NCBI RefSeq assembly: GCF_000719115.1
Contig: NZ_JOEA01000008.1
Coordinates: 248,001-312,000 of the forward strand
Source: Lentzea albidocapillata
GTDB lineage: Bacteria; Actinomycetota; Actinomycetes; Mycobacteriales; Pseudonocardiaceae
Length of the DNA stretch: 64,000 nt
Direction: 5' to 3'
Below the pieces are notes generated by a model. It made no database searches. It saw nothing but the letters and a program-made list of their open reading frames with translations, and was not told the DNA's origin. A program made the translations under genes and the position numbers. Of the stretch, positions 44,086 through 52,820 are shown one piece after another; position 1 is the first letter of the stretch, and each line of letters starts with the position of its first letter.

Positions 44086-44436
44086 TCACGCGTCGGCGAG
44101 CAGCACCGTGGCGTCGAAGCACGTGCGGTCGCCCGTGTGGCAGGCGGCGCCGGCCTGGTCGACGGTCAGCAGCAGCGTGTCGCCGTCGCAGTCGAGCCTG
44201 ACCTCGTGCACGTACTGGGTGTGCCCGGAGGTCTCGCCCTTCACCCACAGCTGCCGGCGGCTGCGCGAGTAGTACGTCGCGCGGCGGGTGGTGAGGGTGC
44301 GGTGCAGTGCCTCGTCGTCCATCCACGCCACCATGAGCACCTCACCGGTACCGCGCTGCTGGGCGACCGCGCACACCAGGCCGTCCGGGGTGCGCTTGAG
44401 CCTGTCGGCGATGGCGGGATCGAGCGGGTTGCTCAA
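44086..44436 (-). CDS. hisI: Phosphoribosyl-AMP cyclohydrolase
   Basis: This 116-residue enzyme opens the adenine ring of PR-AMP in histidine synthesis. Typical motifs: [36 protein letters not shown], and the metal-binding [20 protein letters not shown]. It lacks the HisE pyrophosphohydrolase domain. It starts at TTG, overlapping the stop of the upstream membrane protein gene by 4 bases (TTGA), with GGGAGG ahead. It ends 4 bases from the convergent TetR gene. Confidence 0.95.
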   Translation of the reverse strand: MSNPLDPAIADRLKRTPDGLVCAVAQQRGTGEVLMVAWMDDEALHRTLTTRRATYYSRSRRQLWVKGETSGHTQYVHEVRLDCDGDTLLLTVDQAGAACHTGDRTCFDATVLLADA

Positions 44437-44792
44437 CGGGGACCTCCCAGGTGTTCACGAGCCGGTCCGGTGTTGAGCAGGACCACTCCGTAGATGTGCA
44501 CAGCGGACAGCACTCCGGACGCGACGCGGGTCCACGCCGGTCCCTCGGCCAGCACGATGACGAGGTGCAGCAGCGCGACGAGGACGAACACGATCATCGC
44601 CGGGTAGTGCATGAACCGGAGCCTGATGAGCAGCGCCGCCGCGACGGGCAGCTCGAGGATCGCGATGAACGACGGCAGCTTCAGCACGTCCGCGTCGCCG
44701 GTCGAGCGCCACAGGACCAGGCCGATCACGAAGAACACCAGGGCGCCACCGAAGGCGACCGCCGAGGCGACCCGCACCTCGACCGGTTTCAT
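44433..44792 (-). CDS. Small membrane protein within the hisF-hisI operon
   Basis: The 119-residue product begins [20 protein letters not shown] and has four hydrophobic segments ([55 protein letters not shown]). I recognise no functional family. It overlaps the hisF stop and the hisI start by 4 bases each, so it is translated as part of the histidine unit. Whether it aids histidine synthesis or merely sits in the operon is not known. Confidence 0.8.
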   Translation of the reverse strand: MKPVEVRVASAVAFGGALVFFVIGLVLWRSTGDADVLKLPSFIAILELPVAAALLIRLRFMHYPAMIVFVLVALLHLVIVLAEGPAWTRVASGVLSAVHIYGVVLLNTGPAREHLGGPR

Positions 44793-45547
44793 CGCACCAC
44801 GACGCCGGCTTGACGCAGGCCGTCCTTGACCTCGCTGATGCGGAGCTGGCCGAAGTGGAAGACGCTCGCGGCGAGCACGGCGTCGGCGCCCGCGGCGACA
44901 GCCGGCGGGAAGTGGTCGATCGCGCCCGCGCCGCCGCTCGCGATCAGCGGGACGTCGACCTCGCGGCGCACCAGTTCGAGGAGTTCGAGGTCGAAGCCGG
45001 CCTTGGTGCCGTCGGCGTCCATCGAGTTCAGCAGGATCTCGCCGACGCCCAGCTCCTGGCCCTTCGCGGCCCAGGCGATCGCGTCGATGCCGGTGCCGTT
45101 GCGGCCGCCGTGCGTCGTGACCTCGAAGCCGGTGCCGCCGGGCACTCGCCGTGCGTCGACCGACAGCACGATGCACTGCGCGCCGTACCGCTCCGAGCAC
45201 TCCTTGAGCAGCTCGGGGCGTGCGATGGCGGCGGTGTTGAGGCTGACCTTGTCCGCGCCCGCGCGGAGCAGCTTGTTGACGTCCTCGGGACTGCGCACGC
45301 CGCCGCCGACCGTGAGGGGGATGAACACCTGCTCGGCCGTGCGGCGGACGACGTCGAACGTCGTCTCCCGGTCGCCGCTGCTCGCCGTCACGTCGAGGAA
45401 CGTCAGCTCGTCCGCGCCCTCGGCGTCGTACGCCCTGGCAAGCTCGACGGGATCGCCCGCGTCGACGAGGTTGGTGAAGTTGACACCCTTCACCACCCGG
45501 CCGCGGTCGACGTCGAGACAGGGGATGACACGGACCGCGACTGACAT
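44789..45547 (-). CDS. hisF: Imidazole glycerol phosphate synthase, cyclase subunit
   Basis: This 252-residue TIM barrel, partner of HisH, uses ammonia to make imidazole glycerol phosphate and AICAR. The catalytic Asp residues are in [15 protein letters not shown] and [12 protein letters not shown], with phosphate-binding [14 protein letters not shown] and [11 protein letters not shown]. It starts a three-gene unit hisF-membrane protein-hisI. HisH is 3.5 kb upstream in the same orientation. Confidence 0.97.
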   Translation of the reverse strand: MSVAVRVIPCLDVDRGRVVKGVNFTNLVDAGDPVELARAYDAEGADELTFLDVTASSGDRETTFDVVRRTAEQVFIPLTVGGGVRSPEDVNKLLRAGADKVSLNTAAIARPELLKECSERYGAQCIVLSVDARRVPGGTGFEVTTHGGRNGTGIDAIAWAAKGQELGVGEILLNSMDADGTKAGFDLELLELVRREVDVPLIASGGAGAIDHFPPAVAAGADAVLAASVFHFGQLRISEVKDGLRQAGVVVR

Positions 45548-45592
45548 GCGGGAAAGCCTACAAGGCAGGCCCGGGGACTACGCTGCGGCGCC

Positions 45593-45973
45593 ATGATCAC
45601 CGAGTTGGGCGAGGGCAAGTACCTGCTGCTGACGACGTTCCGCAAGGACGGCACCCCGGTACCCACCCCGGTCTGGGTCGTGCCGGGTGAGAGCGACGAC
45701 GTCATCTACGCCTGGAGCGCGCGGGACACCGGCAAGGTCAAGCGGATCCGCCGCAACGGCGACGTGGAGATCGGGCCGTGCGACGTCCGCGGCAACCCGA
45801 AGGGCGCGTCGGTCAAGGCGCACGCGGCGCTGGTGGACGACGACGAGAGCGACGTCGTGCGGTCGCGGATCTCGAAGAAGTACGGGCTGTTCGGATGGTT
45901 CACGGTGTTCGGCAGCAAGCTTCGGCGCGGGCGGACCGGGTCGGTGGGTATCCGGATCACCGGGGCGAGCTGA
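45593..45973 (+). CDS. PPOX-class F420-dependent oxidoreductase
   Basis: This 126-residue split-barrel flavin/F420 protein has typical segments KYLLLTTFRKDGTPVPTPVW, YAWSARDTGKVKRIRRNG and IGPCDVRGNPKGASVKAHAA. The family uses F420 or FMN in actinobacteria for varied reductions. The gene lies alone on the plus strand between hisF and the operator array at 45992. Its substrate is unknown. Confidence 0.9.
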   Translation: MITELGEGKYLLLTTFRKDGTPVPTPVWVVPGESDDVIYAWSARDTGKVKRIRRNGDVEIGPCDVRGNPKGASVKAHAALVDDDESDVVRSRISKKYGLFGWFTVFGSKLRRGRTGSVGIRITGAS

Positions 45974-45991
45974 CCGGTAGACGCCCGTCAA

Positions 45992-46099
45992 TCAATGTCG
46001 AGTCCACGTTGATGATGCCGGTCCACGTTGACGAGGCGGATCAACGTTGATTTCGCGCGTCCATGTCGACTCAACGTCGACCGGACGCGTCGACATCGA
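45992..46099. promoter_or_regulatory. Phased array of seven 10-bp palindrome-like boxes
   Basis: Boxes related to TCAACGTTGA start at 45992, 46003, 46022, 46041, 46060, 46071 and 46090, so the steps are 11, 19, 19, 19, 11 and 19 bases. The box at 46041 is a perfect palindrome; the others differ at one to four positions (such as TCCACGTTGA and TCAACGTCGA). A further half-box (GTTGA) ends at 46110. The phasing puts boxes on similar faces of the helix, suggesting cooperative binding. It precedes the dyads at 46113. Confidence 0.6.
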
Positions 46100-46112
46100 G
46101 CCTGGGTTGAGC

Positions 46113-46158
46113 GTCAACTCTAGGTTGACCCGAAACTCAGCGTCAACCTAGAGTTGAC
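46113..46158 (+). promoter_or_regulatory. Twin dyad operator abutting the Clp-N/HTH start codon
   Basis: GTCAAC-TCTAG-GTTGAC (46113-46129) and GTCAAC-CTAGA-GTTGAC (46142-46158) are two 17-bp dyads, 29 bases apart. Each is also the reverse complement of the other. The second ends 2 bases before the ATG at 46161, so a bound protein would block initiation. Autoregulation by the downstream HTH protein is the simplest explanation (inference). Confidence 0.7.
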
Positions 46159-46160
46159 GG

Positions 46161-46862
46161 ATGATCCAGTTGACCGACCTCATCGTCACGGTCGCTCAAG
46201 AAGCAGACGACGCTCTCCTGCGCCTGGCCAAGGCCGTCGAGATGAGTAGCCAGCTCAGCGAACTCGGCGACCACCTGATCGGCCACTTCGTGGACGAGGC
46301 GCGGCGGGGCGGGGCGAGCTGGGCCGAGATCGGCGAGAGCCTCGGCGTCACGAAGCAGGCCGCGCAGAAGCGGTTCGTGCCCAGGGAGTCGCCGGAGCTC
46401 AGCAAGCCGAGCACAGAGCGCTACACCCAGCGGTCGCGACGGGTCATCGCGCTGGCGAGGCACCACGCGCGGTTCAGCGAGCGGATCGGCACCGAGCATC
46501 TGCTGCTCGGGCTGCTCGACGAGTCGGCCGGCCTCGCGGCCAAGACCATCGCGAAGCTGGAGTCGGGCGACGGCAGCACGCGCATCGCGACCCTCAACCG
46601 GCTCGACTCAGAGGCCAAGCAGCGGCCGGAGAAGCAGCCGTACACGACGCACTGCAAGAAGGCCCTGGAACTGGCCGTGCGTGAGGCGCTCCGGATGGGC
46701 CACATGTTCATCGGCACCGAGCACATCCTGCTCGGCGTGTTGCTGGAGGCCGACGGAACCGCGGCCGACGTGCTGCACAACACAGGTGTGACGCACGCGG
46801 CCGCGGCCGCTCATGTGGAAGCCGTGGTCAACGGACCGCAGCGAGTGCTTCCGGGAGCGTGA
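46161..46862 (+). CDS. HTH plus Clp N-terminal repeat-domain protein
   Basis: This 233-residue protein has an N-terminal helical region with an HTH ([20 protein letters not shown], about residues 50-70). Two Clp_N-type repeats follow ([20 protein letters not shown] and [20 protein letters not shown]). It resembles ClpC adaptor-binding N-domains but has no AAA ATPase domain. Related HTH/Clp-N proteins of actinobacteria are thought to be regulators. The operator dyads directly at its start point to autoregulation and possibly to control by proteolysis or stress. It is convergent with hisA, overlapping 35 bases. Confidence 0.88.
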   Translation: MIQLTDLIVTVAQEADDALLRLAKAVEMSSQLSELGDHLIGHFVDEARRGGASWAEIGESLGVTKQAAQKRFVPRESPELSKPSTERYTQRSRRVIALARHHARFSERIGTEHLLLGLLDESAGLAAKTIAKLESGDGSTRIATLNRLDSEAKQRPEKQPYTTHCKKALELAVREALRMGHMFIGTEHILLGVLLEADGTAADVLHNTGVTHAAAAAHVEAVVNGPQRVLPGA

Positions 46863-47559
46863 AGGCGCCGGCGTACAGGGCCTTGCCGATGATCGAGCCC
46901 TCGACGCCGTCGCGTGACAGCTTCGAGAGCGCGACCAGGTCGTCCACAGTGGACACGCCGCCGGACGCGATCACCGGGGCGTCGGTGCGGGCGCAGACCT
47001 CGCTCAGCAGCTCCAGGTTCGGGCCCGTCAGCGTGCCGTCCTTCGACACGTCGGTGACCACGTAACGCGTGCAGCCGTCGCGGTCGAGCCGGTCGAGGAC
47101 CTCCCAGAGGTCGCCGCCGTCCGACGTCCAGCCGCGGCCCTTGACCCGGTGGCCCTGCTCGGTGATGCGGACGTCGAGGCCCACCGCGATCTTCTCGCCG
47201 TACGCCGCCAGCGCCTTCGCGCACCACTCCGGGTCTTCCAGCGCGGCCGTGCCCAGGTTCACGCGGGCGCAGCCGGTGGCCAGGGCGGCCTCCAGCGACG
47301 CGTCGTCGCGGATGCCGCCGGACAGCTCCACCTTCACGTCCAGCTCGCCGACGACGCGGGCGATCAGCTCGCGGTTGGAGCCGCGGCCGAACGCCGCGTC
47401 GAGGTCGACGAGATGGATCCACTCCGCCCCGTCGCGCTGCCACTGCAGGGCAGCGTCGAGCGGCTCGCCGTAGTTCGTCTCGGTACCGGCTTCGCCCTGC
47501 ACGAGCCGGACGGCGCGACCGTCGGCCACGTCAACAGCGGGGAGGAGTGTGAACGTCAC
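46828..47559 (-). CDS. priA: PriA: phosphoribosyl isomerase A (HisA/TrpF)
   Basis: This 243-residue TIM barrel has the HisA/PriA motifs [50 protein letters not shown] and [16 protein letters not shown]. In actinobacteria this enzyme isomerises both ProFAR (histidine) and PRA (tryptophan). No separate trpF is visible beside trpE, trpC, trpB or trpA, so it probably serves both pathways here. The GTG start overlaps the stop of the secreted glycosidase-like gene by 4 bases. Confidence 0.93.
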   Translation of the reverse strand: MTFTLLPAVDVADGRAVRLVQGEAGTETNYGEPLDAALQWQRDGAEWIHLVDLDAAFGRGSNRELIARVVGELDVKVELSGGIRDDASLEAALATGCARVNLGTAALEDPEWCAKALAAYGEKIAVGLDVRITEQGHRVKGRGWTSDGGDLWEVLDRLDRDGCTRYVVTDVSKDGTLTGPNLELLSEVCARTDAPVIASGGVSTVDDLVALSKLSRDGVEGSIIGKALYAGAFTLPEALAAVR

Positions 47560-49100
47560 CCGAGCAGCCTAGCGTCCCCCAGCACAAGGGCGGCCACGCG
47601 CTCCTGGGCCGCCGTGGCCCGCGGGAACTTCGACGGGACCGGCGTGCCGGGGCCGGTCGCGGCAGGTCCGACGCCGGTCCAGGGCCCGAAGACCATGATC
47701 CCGACGAACGCGGGGTGCTGCCGTGCCAGCGCCATGTACAGGTACTGGGTGCTTTCGAGGTCCGCGTCGGTCCTGTCCGCGCACCACGACTGGGGCGCGG
47801 CCTCGGGGAGCAGGAACAGCTCCTTGCCCGGCGCGCGCTCCGCCAGCTTGGTCATGCGCGCGTCCAGCGCCTCGTACCCGGTGCAGTACTCGTCGAAGCC
47901 GACCCAGTCGACGGCGGCGGGCACGGTGAAGGCGTCGTCGACCCGGATACCCGCCTCGATCAGCATGACCTTCCTGTCCGGGAACGTGTTCTTGATCCGC
48001 TGAGCCGAGAACTCGACGTCGGCGAAGCGCGCGCCGTGGTGGAACGGCTCGTCCTGCAGCACGAACCCGGCCACGCGGTCGAGGTACGGCCGCACCTTCG
48101 AGGCGAGGACCTCCCAGCGCTCGGCGGCGTTCGGGTGCAGCGGGCAGCCGGCCGCGTCGCAGTCGAAGAACTCGTTGCCCGTGTGGACGACGCAACCCGC
48201 GGGGGCGCAGTCCCGCAGCACCTCGGGACGGTAGGCGTCGAAGTCGCTGATCTGCACCCAGTTCAGGTTGCTGCGACCGCGCACCTCGGGCAGGTGGTTG
48301 CCGCCGGCGGCGTTCAGCCGCGCGCCGAAATAGCCGTAGTAGCGCAGCTGGGACCCGGGAAGCTTGCGCAGGTCGTCGGAGTTCATCCGTTCGACGCGGA
48401 GGTCGTCGACGAGGCTGACGGTCCTGTTGTTGTCGGAGTAGCGGCCGAGGTAGATCCACAGCCGGTCGGTCGGCACCGCGGTGCCCAGCGTGATCGTCTT
48501 GCGCGTGCCGTTGACCGAGAGGCCGAGCGTCGATCCGGCCGGCGTCAGCGTCACGTCGAACGAGCCGTCGGACTTGGACGAGGCGAACGAGGGCAGGTTC
48601 GCGACGGACTTGCCGGCCTGGAAGACCTGAACGCCCCCGTTGGCGCGCACCAGGAAGCCGAGATCGATGTCCTGATTGGACACATAACCCCAGCTGTTCG
48701 CCGAACGTGCCAGCGCGATCGACGACCAGTCGCCGGACGTGCGGTCGCCCGCCACCGGCGTCAGCGTCGCCGAGATCGACGAACCGGTGGACGGCGCGTC
48801 GAGCCGCACGGCCGTCGTGCCGAGGTGCATCGACAGCTTGCCGCGGTGGTTCGGGTGGTTGACCTGCGCGTACCACGGGCGCGGCACATCACCGGTGTTC
48901 CACCTGCCGGACACTCGGCTGTAGGTGACGGCGCCGGTTCCCTGGCGCTGCTTGAGGTTGTCGTTCAGGCCGTAGGTGGGATCCGCGGTCACGGCACCAT
49001 CGAAGTCGTCTTGGAACGGTGCCGGTGCGGCGTGCGCGCCCCCAGGCACGGCAACGAAGGCAGCCACGAGTGTGGCTACCGTCAGCAGTCGTGTGATCAC
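47556..49100 (-). CDS. Secreted glycoside hydrolase-like protein embedded in the his operon
   Basis: The 514-residue product starts at GTG 49100 ([20 protein letters not shown]), a signal peptide ending near ...GGAHA. Residues about 30-245 form a beta-sandwich, lectin/laminin-G-like domain. About 250-510 resemble a TIM-barrel glycosidase with aromatic and acidic motifs ([46 protein letters not shown]). The Glu and Asp in QDEP may be catalytic. I cannot assign a glycosidase family. It overlaps hisH and priA by 4 bases each, so it is translationally coupled to histidine genes, which is odd for an exported protein. Confidence 0.75.
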   Translation of the reverse strand: MITRLLTVATLVAAFVAVPGGAHAAPAPFQDDFDGAVTADPTYGLNDNLKQRQGTGAVTYSRVSGRWNTGDVPRPWYAQVNHPNHRGKLSMHLGTTAVRLDAPSTGSSISATLTPVAGDRTSGDWSSIALARSANSWGYVSNQDIDLGFLVRANGGVQVFQAGKSVANLPSFASSKSDGSFDVTLTPAGSTLGLSVNGTRKTITLGTAVPTDRLWIYLGRYSDNNRTVSLVDDLRVERMNSDDLRKLPGSQLRYYGYFGARLNAAGGNHLPEVRGRSNLNWVQISDFDAYRPEVLRDCAPAGCVVHTGNEFFDCDAAGCPLHPNAAERWEVLASKVRPYLDRVAGFVLQDEPFHHGARFADVEFSAQRIKNTFPDRKVMLIEAGIRVDDAFTVPAAVDWVGFDEYCTGYEALDARMTKLAERAPGKELFLLPEAAPQSWCADRTDADLESTQYLYMALARQHPAFVGIMVFGPWTGVGPAATGPGTPVPSKFPRATAAQERVAALVLGDARLLG

Positions 49101-49732
49101 GACAAGGTAGTCAACCAGTTCCGCAGCAGGTGCGCCCCGGCATCGCCGGACTTCTCCGGGTGGAACTGGGTCGCCCACAACGGGCCGTTCTCGACCGCCG
49201 CGACGAACTCGTCCCCCGCGTGGTCCGCCCACGTCACGAGCGGCGGCTTGAGGTGTTCGGCCGGCTCGAGCTCCCAGCGGCGCACGCCGTAGGAGTGCAC
49301 GAAGTAGAACCGCGTGTCCTTGTCGAGGCCGGCGAAGAGCTTCGAATCCTCAGGCGCACGCACGGTGTTCCAGCCCATGTGCGGCACGATCGGCGCTTCG
49401 AGGCGCTCGACGGTGCCGGGCCACTCGCCGCAGCCCTCGGTCAGCACGCCGTGCTCGATGCCGCGTTCGAAGAGGATCTGCATGCCCACGCAGATGCCGA
49501 GCACCGGACGGCCGCCGGCGAGGCGCTCGCCGATGAGCCGGGCGCCCCGCACCGAGTTGAGGCCCTCCATGCACGCCGCGTAGGCACCGACGCCGGGCAC
49601 GACCAGTCCGTCCGCCTCACGGACGGCTCGATGGTCCGACGTCACCTCGACGTCGGCGCCGACGCGCTGAAGCGCGCGCTCGGCGGAGCGCAGGTTGCCG
49701 GATCCATAGTCAAGTACGACGACACGTGCCAC
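49097..49732 (-). CDS. hisH: Imidazole glycerol phosphate synthase, glutaminase subunit
   Basis: This class I glutamine amidotransferase provides ammonia to HisF. The nucleophile is in [15 protein letters not shown], the His-Glu pair in [12 protein letters not shown], and the oxyanion region in [12 protein letters not shown]. With the GTG giving [12 protein letters not shown] the length is 211, normal for the family; GTGs at 49738 and 49762 are alternatives. Its stop overlaps the secreted glycosidase-like start by 4 bases. Confidence 0.93.
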   Translation of the reverse strand: MARVVVLDYGSGNLRSAERALQRVGADVEVTSDHRAVREADGLVVPGVGAYAACMEGLNSVRGARLIGERLAGGRPVLGICVGMQILFERGIEHGVLTEGCGEWPGTVERLEAPIVPHMGWNTVRAPEDSKLFAGLDKDTRFYFVHSYGVRRWELEPAEHLKPPLVTWADHAGDEFVAAVENGPLWATQFHPEKSGDAGAHLLRNWLTTLS

Positions 49733-49742
49733 GCCCACCAGG

Positions 49743-50564
49743 CTAGTCGGTCGGGACGGCACCCTGCGTGACCGGTATGACCGGCAACACGGTGTTGATC
49801 GGTTTCGTGCGCACGAGCCGGCGCCTGAGCACGACCAGCAGCCCTACCAGCATCGCGAGCAGCAGGAGGACGACGAGGTAGTACACGACCGCCGGGATGT
49901 CGAAGATCACCGTCGCCGCGGCCGCCAGCACGATCAGCGGGCCGATCAGCCAGAGCGGCCACAGTTGCGTGCGCGGCGGTTCGAGCGTCCGCAGCACGGC
50001 TTCCGCCCTGCCCTGCTCGGTGAGTTCCGCGACCCGCGCGACCTCGTGCAGCCCCGCCGCACGGAAGAAGTCCGGGATCGCCGCACGGCCGTTCCCGAAG
50101 TCGCGGATGCGTTCGAGCGTGCCCTTGCGGCCGGCCGCCGGGTACAGCGCGGTGAGCTTGTCGATGGCGTCGAGCTGCCACTTCTCCTTCTCGCGCAGGT
50201 CGACCATGCCCGCGGTGGCGCGGTCGAAGGACCGGCCGACCGGCCCCGACTGCTTGGCCTGCGCCGACAGCCGCAGCACCGCCTCGCGCGATCCCCACAT
50301 CGAGGCGCGGCCGAGCGACGTGGTGAACATGTAGAGCAGCGCGGCGTCGTCGTTCCACACGGCCAGGGCCGCGCCGCGCCCGATCTTGCGCACCCGGTTC
50401 GTCATGTACGCGGCCTCGCTGAGCTTGGTGCCCGGCGGAGGCAGCAGGACCGTGCCGGACTGCACCGGAACCAGCGCCGCGGGACCCACGTTGCCGCTGT
50501 GCATGGACTTCTGCAGCTCGGCGGCGTTCAACGGGGTCCAGATCAGCATTCTCACGACCAACAT
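49743..50564 (-). CDS. Membrane-anchored hypothetical protein upstream of hisH
   Basis: The 273-residue product begins [20 protein letters not shown]. About 190 soluble residues with [31 protein letters not shown] and [20 protein letters not shown] are followed by two hydrophobic segments near residues 200-250 ([20 protein letters not shown] and [19 protein letters not shown]) and a short basic tail. I recognise no family. ATGs at 50567 and 50549 are alternative starts. It ends 10 bases before the chosen hisH GTG, so it may be the first gene of the hisH unit. Confidence 0.68.
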   Translation of the reverse strand: MLVVRMLIWTPLNAAELQKSMHSGNVGPAALVPVQSGTVLLPPPGTKLSEAAYMTNRVRKIGRGAALAVWNDDAALLYMFTTSLGRASMWGSREAVLRLSAQAKQSGPVGRSFDRATAGMVDLREKEKWQLDAIDKLTALYPAAGRKGTLERIRDFGNGRAAIPDFFRAAGLHEVARVAELTEQGRAEAVLRTLEPPRTQLWPLWLIGPLIVLAAAATVIFDIPAVVYYLVVLLLLAMLVGLLVVLRRRLVRTKPINTVLPVIPVTQGAVPTD

Positions 50565-50639
50565 CATTCCTGGTCGGCCTCGCGCGCCCGCACAGACATG
50601 CCAAAGACGTCCCGGACGTCCGTCCACAGCAGACGTGGG

Positions 50640-50674
50640 GTGTGCACGATCAGGATCGGCCTGATCGTGCACAC
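50640..50674 (-). terminator. Perfect 15-bp inverted repeat after the transketolase genes
   Basis: GTGTGCACGATCAGG and CCTGATCGTGCACAC pair perfectly around a 5-base loop, 69 bases past the transketolase stop. It is probably the terminator of that unit, but its position 76 bases upstream of the membrane protein gene also allows an operator role. A smaller hairpin (50739-50759) overlaps the transketolase stop. Confidence 0.55.
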
Positions 50675-50743
50675 CGCCTCACCTCTTAAACGGCGCGAGA
50701 AGGCGCGCCGGTCCAGTCATCCCCCATGACTGCGAACATTTCT

Positions 50744-51637
50744 TCACCCCCTGAAGAAACTCCGCACAGCACTCCCCAGCCCCACCACGTCGAGATCATG
50801 TGCCGCGTCATGATCTTCAGCCGTGCCGTAGTTGCGGAGCTCTGCGTGTCGTTTGACACCTGTAGAACGAATGCGGTGCGGGATTTGTTGCAGTGTCTCT
50901 GATACGAGATGAGAAGAAGTTCCCTCCAAGTAGGGCTCCACCACCATCACGTCGGCGTGGTCGGTGTTCTGCACGGCCTTGCGCAGCCCGGTCGCGTCGA
51001 ACGGCCGTACCGTGGCCGCGTACAGCACCGTGACGTCGGCGTTCTCGGAATCGACGGCCTTGAGCACGCGGTCGAGCATCGGCCCGACGGCGAGCACGAC
51101 GCCGCGTTTTCCGTGCCGGACCGTCGTGAATCCTTCGCCCACGGGATAGGCCTGGGTGTTCTCGTGCAGCGAAAGCCTCATGTAGACCCGGTTGTCGTCT
51201 TTCAGCGCCTGCTGGAGCAATGGCGTGACCTCGTCCGGATGTCCGGGCACGTGCACAGTCCAGCCCGGAAGCGTGTCGAACAACGCGACGTCACCCGGTG
51301 ACTGGTGCGTACGGCCCCACGCCGGGTCGTCATAGGACGCTCCGATGCTCACGAACACCGCGCCGACGTCCTGATGTCCGATGTCGAGCTTGATCTGCTC
51401 GTACGGCCGTTCGACCAGGAACGGCGCGTAGCTGTGCACGACCGGCCGCAGCCCGGCCAGCGCCAGGCCACTCGCGACGCCCACCATGGTCTGCTCGCGG
51501 ATCCCGACGTCCACGACGCGTTCGTTCTCCTGCGGGAACTCGTTGCTGGAGATCACCGCGGTCACCACGGCGATCCGCGGGTCGGCGGCGATCTCGTCGT
51601 TGACCGTCTCGACGAAGGCCTGGCGCATGGTGGTCAT
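50744..51637 (-). CDS. Transketolase C-terminal subunit
   Basis: This 297-residue protein has the pyrimidine-binding and C-terminal transketolase domains: MRQAFVETVNDEIAADPRIA, VDVGIREQTMVGVASGLALA, with the catalytic Glu, and GASYDDPAWGRTHQSPGDVA. It pairs with the N-terminal subunit gene, whose stop overlaps this ATG by one base. Split transketolases transfer two-carbon units like the fused enzyme, or act in specialised sugar pathways. Substrate unknown. Confidence 0.9.
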   Translation of the reverse strand: MTTMRQAFVETVNDEIAADPRIAVVTAVISSNEFPQENERVVDVGIREQTMVGVASGLALAGLRPVVHSYAPFLVERPYEQIKLDIGHQDVGAVFVSIGASYDDPAWGRTHQSPGDVALFDTLPGWTVHVPGHPDEVTPLLQQALKDDNRVYMRLSLHENTQAYPVGEGFTTVRHGKRGVVLAVGPMLDRVLKAVDSENADVTVLYAATVRPFDATGLRKAVQNTDHADVMVVEPYLEGTSSHLVSETLQQIPHRIRSTGVKRHAELRNYGTAEDHDAAHDLDVVGLGSAVRSFFRG

Positions 51638-52299
51638 CAGTTGCCCTTCTCGATCTTGGCGACCACCGCGTACGGGCGGTCGTGCGGCGCGGTCAGTGCG
51701 GTGAAGACGGCCTCGTGGTCGCGGCCGTCGATCTCGGCGGTCTGCCACCCCTCGACGGCGAACCGCCGCGCGATGCCACCGGGCCAGCCGTACATCGCGG
51801 ACTGGTTGTCGATCACGATCGCGGTGAGGTTCGCGACCTTCAGCCGCGCCGCCACCGCGATCGCCTCGTGGTTGCTGCCCTCGTCCAGCTCACCGTCGCC
51901 GACCAGCACGAACGTGCGGCCACGGCTGCCGGCGATCCGCTGCCCGATCGCCGTGCCCACCGCGATCGGCAGCCCGTGGCCGAGCGAGCCGCTGCTGATC
52001 TCCGCGCCGCGCACGAGCACCCGGTCGGGGTGCTGGCCGAGCGGGCTGTCCCACGACGTCCAGTCGTCCAGAGTGGACTCGTCGATGAACCCCTTCTCCG
52101 CGAGCACGGCGTAGTACGCCATCGGTCCGTGCCCCTTGGACAGCAGGAACCGGTCGCGATCGGGGTCGTCAGCCGTCGCGGGTGTGACGTTGAGGACCTT
52201 GTCGTAGAGGACCCAGAGCACGTCGATCGTGGAAGCCGCAGCCCACTCGTGCTTCTCGTCCCCGGTCATCCTCGCGAAGAGCTCTGGTATCCGTTGCAT
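51637..52299 (-). CDS. Transketolase N-terminal subunit
   Basis: This 220-residue subunit carries the ThDP diphosphate-binding half: RDRFLLSKGHGPMAYYAVLA, SGSLGHGLPIAVGTAIGQRI and VGDGELDEGSNHEA...N as the GDG-N motif. It lacks about 50 residues compared with usual N-terminal subunits, mainly at the start. It is divergent from soxR, with a MerR-type dyad in the gap, so redox induction is possible (inference). Confidence 0.9.
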   Translation of the reverse strand: MQRIPELFARMTGDEKHEWAAASTIDVLWVLYDKVLNVTPATADDPDRDRFLLSKGHGPMAYYAVLAEKGFIDESTLDDWTSWDSPLGQHPDRVLVRGAEISSGSLGHGLPIAVGTAIGQRIAGSRGRTFVLVGDGELDEGSNHEAIAVAARLKVANLTAIVIDNQSAMYGWPGGIARRFAVEGWQTAEIDGRDHEAVFTALTAPHDRPYAVVAKIEKGN

Positions 52300-52314
52300 G
52301 GCAACAACTGTTCA

Positions 52315-52334
52315 ACCTCGACCAAGCTGGAGGT
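52315..52334. promoter_or_regulatory. SoxR-type dyad between soxR and transketolase
   Basis: ACCTC (52315-52319) and GAGGT (52330-52334) flank 10 bases, a 20-bp dyad. On the minus strand TTGACC overlaps one arm and TGAACA follows 17 bases later, so the dyad lies between -35 and -10 as MerR-family activators require. It lies 22-41 bases upstream of the soxR GTG. Confidence 0.5.
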
Positions 52335-52355
52335 CAAGCGGGCTACCATGATCCG

Positions 52356-52820
52356 GTGAGCAAGTTGCCGGAAATGCTGACCATCGGCCAGGTCGCCGAG
52401 CGCAGCGGCGTCCCCCACACCGCCCTGCGCTTCTACGAGGACAGGGGTCTGATCACCTCGGTCCGCACGGCGGGCAACCAGCGCCGCTACCTGCGCTCGG
52501 TGCTGCGCCGGCTGGCGTTCATCCGCACCGCGCAACGCGTTGGCCTCACCCTGGAGGACGTCCGCGACGCCCTCGCCCAGCTCCCGGACAACCGCACGCC
52601 GACGAAGTCCGACTGGGAACGCCTCTCCCGCTCGTGGAAGTCGGAACTCGACGCCCGCATCGACGCCCTGTACCGCCTGCGCGACCGCCTCACCGGCTGC
52701 ATCGGCTGCGGCTGCCTTTCGCTGCGCAGCTGCGCCCTGCAGAACATCGACGACGAACAGGCCTCACACGGGCCGGGCGCTCCCAAGCTCAAGCCCGCCG
52801 TCGAGGGCGGTACCGCATAG
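52356..52820 (+). CDS. soxR: Redox-sensitive transcriptional activator SoxR
   Basis: This 154-residue MerR-family regulator has HTH LTIGQVAERSGVPHTALRFY and EDRGLITSVRTAGNQRRYLR, a dimerisation helix, and the [2Fe-2S] cluster cysteines CIGCGCLSLRSC (CX2CXCX5C). In actinobacteria SoxR responds to redox-cycling compounds. It starts at GTG and is divergent from the transketolase pair. Its 3' end overlaps the convergent hydrolase by 57 bases. Confidence 0.95.
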   Translation: MSKLPEMLTIGQVAERSGVPHTALRFYEDRGLITSVRTAGNQRRYLRSVLRRLAFIRTAQRVGLTLEDVRDALAQLPDNRTPTKSDWERLSRSWKSELDARIDALYRLRDRLTGCIGCGCLSLRSCALQNIDDEQASHGPGAPKLKPAVEGGTA

